Positions 33,107 through 37,058 of a DNA stretch of 37,058 bases are shown here, piece by piece. Positions within the stretch are counted from its first letter, which is position 1. Each line of letters begins with the position of its first letter. The stretch spans positions 1 through 37,058 of the forward strand of contig ONKF01000024.1 of assembly GCA_900318335.1 (NCBI GenBank). The letters run 5' to 3'. The notes beneath the pieces were generated by a model, which saw nothing but the letters and a program-made list of their open reading frames with translations, made no database searches and was not told where the DNA came from. The DNA is from an uncultured Prevotellaceae bacterium (lineage in GTDB: Bacteria; Bacteroidota; Bacteroidia; Bacteroidales; Muribaculaceae). A program made the translations under genes and the position numbers.

Positions 33107-34483
33107 TTAGCCCAGTCGTTTGAGCTTCACGGTGAAGTGGCGCATCAGGGGAGCTTCCCACTCGATGGCGACACCGCGGGTGATCTCATTACGACGGTCG
33201 TATACGTTCTTCAATGCTGCTGCAATCACGTTCATGTGGTTGTCGGTGTAAACGCGGCGGGCGATGCACAGACGCAGCAGGTCGAGGCCACCGAAGCGGT
33301 TCTCGCGGGTCACGGGGTCACGGTCGGCCAGGATGTAACCGATTTCGCAACCGCGGATGCCTGCCTCGAGATAGAGTTCGCAGGTCAGAGTCTGAGCGGG
33401 GAACTCTTCCTTGGGGACGTTGCACAGCACCTTGTCGGCGTCGATAAACAGGGCGTGGCCACCCACGGGACGCTGATAGGGGATACCATACTCGTCGAGT
33501 TTGCTGGCCAGATACTGAACCTGGTGGATGCGGGTCTGGAGCATGTCAAACTCGGTGTTCTCGTCAAGACCTACTGCCAGGGCGTTGAGGTCGCGGCCGT
33601 TCATACCACCATAGGTGATAAAGCCCTCGAAGGGGATACAGAACAGCTTGGCACCCTCGTACCAATCCTGGTTGTTGGTAGCGATGAAACCGCCCATGTT
33701 GACAACGCCGTCCTTCTTGGCCGACATGGTCATGGCGTCAACGTAGGAATACATCTCGCGGGCAATCTCCTTGATGGTCTTGTCGGCGTAGCCTTCCTCG
33801 CGGGTCTTGATGAAGTAGGAGTTCTCGGCAAAGCGGGCGCTGTCCATCACGACGGGCACGCCATACTTGTGGCACAGCTCGCAGGTGTCCTTGATGTTCT
33901 GCATCGACACGGGCTGACCACCAACGGTGTTGTTGGTCACGGTGAGCACCATGAAGGGGACGTTACCCTTGTTCTCGCTCAGCACCTTCTCCAGCTTCTC
34001 GAGCGACACGTTGCCCTTGAAGGGGATCTCGAGCTGGGTGTCCTTGGCCTCGTCGATAGTGACGTCGATGGCCTTGGCCTTACGGGCTTCGATGTGACCC
34101 TTGGTGGTGTCGAAGTGGGCGTTGCCGGGGATGACGTTACCTTCCTTCACCAGATAGGAGAACAGCACGTTCTCGGCTGCGCGGCCCTGGTGGGTGGGGA
34201 TGACATACTTGAAACCGAAAATGCGTTGTACAACGCTCTCAAACTTGTAGAATGAGGTGGCACCGGCGTAACTCTCGTCACCCAGCATCATCTCGGCCCA
34301 CTGGCGGTCGCTCATCGCACCCGTACCGGAGTCGGTCAGGCAGTCGATGTAAACCTGCTCAGCCTTGAGCATAAACACGTTGTTGTGGGCTTCCTTGAGC
34401 CACTGTTCGCGCTCGGCACGGGTGCTCTTGCGCAGGGGCTCGATCATCTTGATTTTCCAAGATTCAGCAAATGGCAATTCCAT
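33107..34483 (-). CDS. tnaA: tryptophanase
   Basis: Tryptophanase cleaves tryptophan to indole, pyruvate and ammonia with pyridoxal phosphate. The 458-residue protein has LTDSGTGAMSDRQWAEMMLG, PTHQGRAAENVLFSYL, VMDSARFAENSYFIKTREEGY (Asp/Arg cofactor contacts), the PLP lysine in MSAKKDGVVNMGG, and GYILADRDPVTRENR. Tyrosine phenol-lyase is the close alternative. The CELYLEAGIRGCEIG and DSARFAEN segments match tryptophanases, including Bacteroides ones as I recall them, better. No tnaC-like leader peptide or permease gene is next to it. It is a single-gene transcript with a clear promoter (34571-34601) and terminator (33044-33069). Confidence 0.93.
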   Translation of the reverse strand: MELPFAESWKIKMIEPLRKSTRAEREQWLKEAHNNVFMLKAEQVYIDCLTDSGTGAMSDRQWAEMMLGDESYAGATSFYKFESVVQRIFGFKYVIPTHQGRAAENVLFSYLVKEGNVIPGNAHFDTTKGHIEARKAKAIDVTIDEAKDTQLEIPFKGNVSLEKLEKVLSENKGNVPFMVLTVTNNTVGGQPVSMQNIKDTCELCHKYGVPVVMDSARFAENSYFIKTREEGYADKTIKEIAREMYSYVDAMTMSAKKDGVVNMGGFIATNNQDWYEGAKLFCIPFEGFITYGGMNGRDLNALAVGLDENTEFDMLQTRIHQVQYLASKLDEYGIPYQRPVGGHALFIDADKVLCNVPKEEFPAQTLTCELYLEAGIRGCEIGYILADRDPVTRENRFGGLDLLRLCIARRVYTDNHMNVIAAALKNVYDRRNEITRGVAIEWEAPLMRHFTVKLKRLG

Positions 34484-34570
34484 TGATTTTCAATTATTTA
34501 GATTAAACTTTTTTGTCGTTTTCTGTCCAAAATCGAGTACCTAAAAAGGTAATTATATTCAATTTTTATG

Positions 34571-34601
34571 CAAAGTTACGGCAACTTGCCGAACTACCAA
34601 A
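34571..34601 (-). promoter_or_regulatory. promoter of tnaA
   Basis: On the minus strand -33 TTTG (34601-34598) and -7 TAACTTTG (34578-34571) are spaced by 19 bases. The leader to 34483 is about 80 bases. Confidence 0.78.
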
Positions 34602-34681
34602 TTTTTTCATACCCCATTCACGTTTTTTAACAATTCCGCCCTCTGCCGTAACAATTCAGCAGATAGCAGTGAGGCAAAATA

Positions 34682-34747
34682 TCACGCAAAGACGCACAGT
34701 TTTTTATTATCAATTCAATGACTTAGCGGCTTGGCGATTTAGCGTGA
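34682..34747. repeat. imperfect inverted repeat of 8-base tandem units
   Basis: Left units ACGCAAAG and ACGCACAG (34684-34699) face right units TTAGCGGC, TTGGCGAT and TTAGCGTG (34723-34746). The outer 14 bases (34682-34695 and 34734-34747) are complementary at 11 positions. It resembles other sites in this window in design. Confidence 0.6.
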
Positions 34748-34781
34748 GGTTGTGTCGCTGAATAGTTACTCTGTGCCCCAT

Positions 34782-34814
34782 AAAAAATCGAGGACCCTTA
34801 TAGTGGGCCCTCGA
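34782..34814 (-). terminator. intrinsic terminator of the Pmp3-like gene
   Basis: On the minus strand a stem (34814-34805 with 34797-34788, one mismatch, 7-base loop) is followed by six T (34787-34782). It lies 52 bases after the gene's stop. Confidence 0.8.
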
Positions 34815-34866
34815 CGGGGTTGTGTGTATGCTTTTACGGGTTATTTCCTCAAGGCAGCCTATTGCT

Positions 34867-35082
34867 TCAGTAGTCGCAGCGCCTGCGGCTGTTGGTGGTC
34901 GTCGGATAGGTGGGGTAGGTCGGCACGTTGTTCTGCTTGTTCAGAATCACCAGGGCGCCTATCACACCTGGAATCCACCCGGCGCAGGTCAGCAGCGTCA
35001 CAATCAGCACCGATCCGCAACCCTTGTCTATCACGGCCAGCGGCGGGAAGATAATCGATAATATCACTCTAAAAACCGACAT
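34867..35082 (-). CDS. Pmp3/YqaE (UPF0057) family small membrane protein
   Basis: The 71-residue protein has the two membrane segments and conserved residues of the Pmp3/UPF0057 family: ILSIIFPPLAVIDKGCG, then LLTCAGWIPGVIGALVI. Yeast Pmp3 and plant homologues affect membrane potential and salt tolerance; the bacterial role is unclear. A 20-residue polar tail rich in Tyr, Pro and Thr (PTYPTYPTTT) follows the second segment and is longer than the typical ~52-residue family form. A strong ribosome-binding site AAAGGAG (35095-35089) sits 6 bases before the ATG, unusual for this phylum. It has its own terminator. Confidence 0.88.
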   Translation of the reverse strand: MSVFRVILSIIFPPLAVIDKGCGSVLIVTLLTCAGWIPGVIGALVILNKQNNVPTYPTYPTTTNSRRRCDY

Positions 35083-35197
35083 GGTTCACTCCTTTCTTTT
35101 TATTTACCCTTTCATTAACTCTCAAATTTCATTCTCTTGTCTATCTGCAATTCTCATGCCAATTTGTCAGTTCATCCCAATAAATCGTCCCTCAGCA

Positions 35198-35228
35198 TTG
35201 CATGAAAGCGCCGAAATGAGTAATTTTG
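35198..35228 (+). promoter_or_regulatory. promoter of the yifB-like gene
   Basis: TTG (35198-35200) and TAATTTTG (35221-35228) are spaced by 20 bases. The leader of about 25 bases contains a strong ribosome-binding site GAGGAGG (35249-35255), 4 bases before the ATG at 35260. Confidence 0.8.
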
Positions 35229-35259
35229 CGAGAACCAATAAACAACAAGAGGAGGCAAT

Positions 35260-36810
35260 ATGTTAGCGAGAACGGTTGGAGCAGCGGTACACGGCATCGA
35301 CGCCATCAAGGTGGAGATCGAGGTGTCCGTGAAGTGGGGTGTGGGATTCATGATTATCGGCCTGCCCGATACCGCAGTCAGGGAGAGCGCCGAGCGCGTG
35401 CGCTGCGCCGTGCAGCAGTCGGGATATGACTTCCCCGGCAAGCAGGTCATGGTGAACATGTCGCCCGCCGACATCAAAAAGGAGGGATCGGCCTATGACT
35501 TGCCGCTCGCCATCGGCATCCTCGCCGCCGACGAGAAAATCAACCCCGAACGCCTGGACCGCTACATGCTCATGGGCGAACTCTCGCTCGACGGCAGCCT
35601 GCGTCCCATCAAGGGCGCCCTGCCCATGGCGATTCTGGCACGCCAGCTGCACCTCGACGGCTTCATCCTGCCGCGTGCCAACGCTCTCGAGGCGGCGGTG
35701 GTCAACAACCTCGACATCTATGGCGTGGATAACTTCATCGATGTGGTGAAATTCTTTAACGGCGATCTTGAACTGGAACCCACAGTGGTCGATACCCGCG
35801 CCGAGTTCGCCAAGGCTCAGGGCATTTTCCCATACGATTTTGCCGATGTCAAGGGCCAGGAAAACGTCAAGCGCGCCTTCGAGGTCGCCTGCGCCGGTGG
35901 GCACAACATCCTGCTGGTGGGTAGCCCTGGTTCAGGCAAGTCGATGATGGCCAAGCGGTTGCCATCCATCATGCCGCCGCTCACGCTCAGCGAGGCCCTC
36001 GAGACCACCAAGATTCACAGTGTGGCGGGCAAGTTGCCCCAAGGCACCACGCTGATGACCACACGCCCCTTCCGCAGCCCGCATCACACCATTTCGCCAG
36101 TTGCCCTCGTGGGAGGTGGCAGCTACCCCATGCCTGGCGAGATCAGCCTGGCCCACAATGGGATTCTCTTTCTTGACGAGCTGCCTGAGTTCAATCGCTC
36201 CGTTTTGGAGGTCATGCGGCAGCCGTTGGAGGACCGTGTGATAACCATTAGTCGAGCCAAGTATTCGACCGAATATCCCGCGTCGTTCATGCTGGTGGCG
36301 TCGATGAATCCGTGCCCGTGCGGGTACTATGGGCACCCCAAGAAGAAATGCGTCTGCAACGAGTACCAACGCACCCACTACATGAGCAAGATTTCGGGCC
36401 CGCTACTCGACCGCATCGACCTCCAGATCGAGGTCCAGCCCGTCGATTTTGACCAAATGTCCAGCAAAGCCCCGGGCGAGCCCAGCTCCGCCATCCGCCA
36501 GCGCGTCATTGCCGCGAGGATGCTGCAGGAGCGCCGCTTCAAGGACGAACCCGGCATCCACTGCAACGCCCAGATGACCCCATCCCTGCTGCACAAATAC
36601 GCCGAGCCCAACGCCGCCGGCCTGGAGAAACTGCGCGACGCCATGGAGCGCATGAACATGTCGGCTCGCGCCTACGACCGCATCCTCAAGGTCGCCCGCA
36701 CCATCGCCGACCTCGAGGCCTGCGCCGACGTCCTCGACCACCACATCATGGAAGCCATCGCCTACCGCAACCTCGACCGCCCCACCTACATGGGCAGTAA
36801 TATACAATAG
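35260..36810 (+). CDS. YifB/ComM-family magnesium-chelatase-like AAA ATPase
   Basis: The 516-residue protein has an N-terminal ChlI domain (VEVSVKWGVGFMIIGLPD-type start, PADIKKEGSAYDLPLAIG), an AAA module with Walker A GSPGSGKS (residues 221-228), Walker B ILFLDELPEF, the sensor NPCPCGYYGHP with CVC (a small Cys cluster), and RIDLQIEV arginine-finger region, ending in a helical C-terminal domain. The homologue ComM/YifB drives branch migration during integration of transforming DNA; many bacteria that are not known to be competent also carry it. Single-gene transcript. Confidence 0.93.
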   Translation: MLARTVGAAVHGIDAIKVEIEVSVKWGVGFMIIGLPDTAVRESAERVRCAVQQSGYDFPGKQVMVNMSPADIKKEGSAYDLPLAIGILAADEKINPERLDRYMLMGELSLDGSLRPIKGALPMAILARQLHLDGFILPRANALEAAVVNNLDIYGVDNFIDVVKFFNGDLELEPTVVDTRAEFAKAQGIFPYDFADVKGQENVKRAFEVACAGGHNILLVGSPGSGKSMMAKRLPSIMPPLTLSEALETTKIHSVAGKLPQGTTLMTTRPFRSPHHTISPVALVGGGSYPMPGEISLAHNGILFLDELPEFNRSVLEVMRQPLEDRVITISRAKYSTEYPASFMLVASMNPCPCGYYGHPKKKCVCNEYQRTHYMSKISGPLLDRIDLQIEVQPVDFDQMSSKAPGEPSSAIRQRVIAARMLQERRFKDEPGIHCNAQMTPSLLHKYAEPNAAGLEKLRDAMERMNMSARAYDRILKVARTIADLEACADVLDHHIMEAIAYRNLDRPTYMGSNIQ

Positions 36811-36966
36811 GCATAGGGTGTAATAGAGTTTTTAAGAGTTAGTTACGCATGAAATGAAAAGATGTTTCGCTAGTTTGCTTTTGAATTCTTTTTAATTCGA
36901 AGAAGTAGAGGAACAATAATATAACTTACAATATGATGTAACAACTAAAGATTATATTACATTGCT

Positions 36967-36986
36967 GTCCACTAAAAATTGTGGAC
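36967..36986. other. small hairpin GTCCAC/GTGGAC in the 3' region of yifB
   Basis: GTCCAC (36967-36972) and GTGGAC (36981-36986) pair around an 8-base AT loop in an AT-rich stretch preceding the boxA-like site. A terminator or part of an rRNA promoter region is possible. Confidence 0.3.
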
Positions 36987-37036
36987 GGTTAATAAATAAT
37001 ATTTTCAAACAAACTCGGTTCACTTGAACCATTGAG

Positions 37037-37058
37037 TTCTTTGACATTATTGAAATTC
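37037..37058 (+). promoter_or_regulatory. boxA-like sequence, probable rRNA operon leader
   Basis: AGTTCTTTGACATT (37037-37050) resembles the boxA antitermination site of rRNA leaders (E. coli TGCTCTTTAACA, Bacillus GTTCTTTGAAA) and the TTCTTTGACATATTG leaders that I associate with Bacteroidetes 16S operons. It follows 200 bases of AT-rich gene-free DNA. The rRNA itself would lie past the window edge. Confidence 0.5.

Larger units (their letters stand above)
34484..34866. other. intergenic region between tnaA and the Pmp3-like gene
   Basis: These 383 bases hold the tnaA promoter (34571-34601), an imperfect inverted repeat of 8-base units (34682-34747) and the terminator of the Pmp3-like gene (34782-34814). 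Small frames here look non-coding. Confidence 0.75.

Noticed and set aside
33137-34255. 372-codon open frame on the plus strand opposite tnaA
   Set aside because: Low-complexity Val/Gly/His-rich translation produced by the codon pattern of tnaA. No start context or family signature.
33107-34483. Tyrosine phenol-lyase instead of tryptophanase
   Set aside because: The cofactor-site and C-terminal segments match tryptophanases better. A quantitative alignment would settle it.
34752-35054. 100-codon open frame overlapping the Pmp3-like gene
   Set aside because: It overlaps the terminator and the well-supported minus-strand gene. The translation is Arg/Ser-rich and shows no family.

Overview
The window is chromosomal DNA of a Bacteroidales bacterium, probably of the Prevotellaceae or Muribaculaceae type. 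The evidence is a SusC/RagA-type outer-membrane receptor, a Bacteroides-type tryptophanase, DUF4294 and dockerin-tailed secreted proteases, a T9SS-like C-terminal tail, and at least ten promoters with the Bacteroidetes -7 element TAnnTTTG, most paired with a TTG/TTTG about 20 bases upstream. I support 29 coding regions, one of them cut by the window edge. I see no tRNA, CRISPR array or intact insertion sequence.

Layout. 1-384 (minus) is the start of a susC-like gene. After an AT-rich divergent region come a SpoU-type RNA methyltransferase, a second AT-rich region rich in DnaA-box-like 9-mers, then nadA, a secreted glutathione-peroxidase-like protein and leuS. From 6423 to 12585 rdgB and five menaquinone genes (menF, menD, menB, menC, menE) run as one tight operon from chorismate to DHNA-CoA. 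Two tandem paralogous secreted M6 metalloproteases with C-terminal dockerin-like modules follow, each with its own promoter. On the minus strand lie a MATE exporter and a mazG-like/deoC pair. A small hypothetical protein and an outer-membrane barrel protein (plus) face DUF4294 and a long-chain acyl-CoA synthetase (minus). A Na/Pi cotransporter, a PhzF-family protein and a CPBP protease form a minus-strand operon. A secreted beta-helix protein is next.

The most unusual part is 29801-32934. An 866-base gene-free stretch packed with hairpins leads into a two-gene unit: an EcoRI-family adenine methyltransferase and a DUF262-HNH nuclease. No EcoRI-like endonuclease is present. I read this as a candidate restriction-modification system of a little-described type. 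Its upstream DNA holds a palindrome abutting the -7 box, a terminator-like rod, a pair of mutually exclusive RNA helices, and a perfect palindrome just before the start codon. The last third of the methyltransferase gene is much more AT-rich than the rest, which suggests exchange of the target-recognition part.

The window ends with tnaA, a small Pmp3/YqaE membrane protein, a YifB/ComM AAA ATPase, and a leader holding a boxA-like sequence, so an rRNA operon probably starts just beyond the right edge. Five unrelated inter-gene sites share one architecture: short 8-9-base tandem units, most arranged as inverted pairs. These may be a family of small repeats or 3'-end elements.
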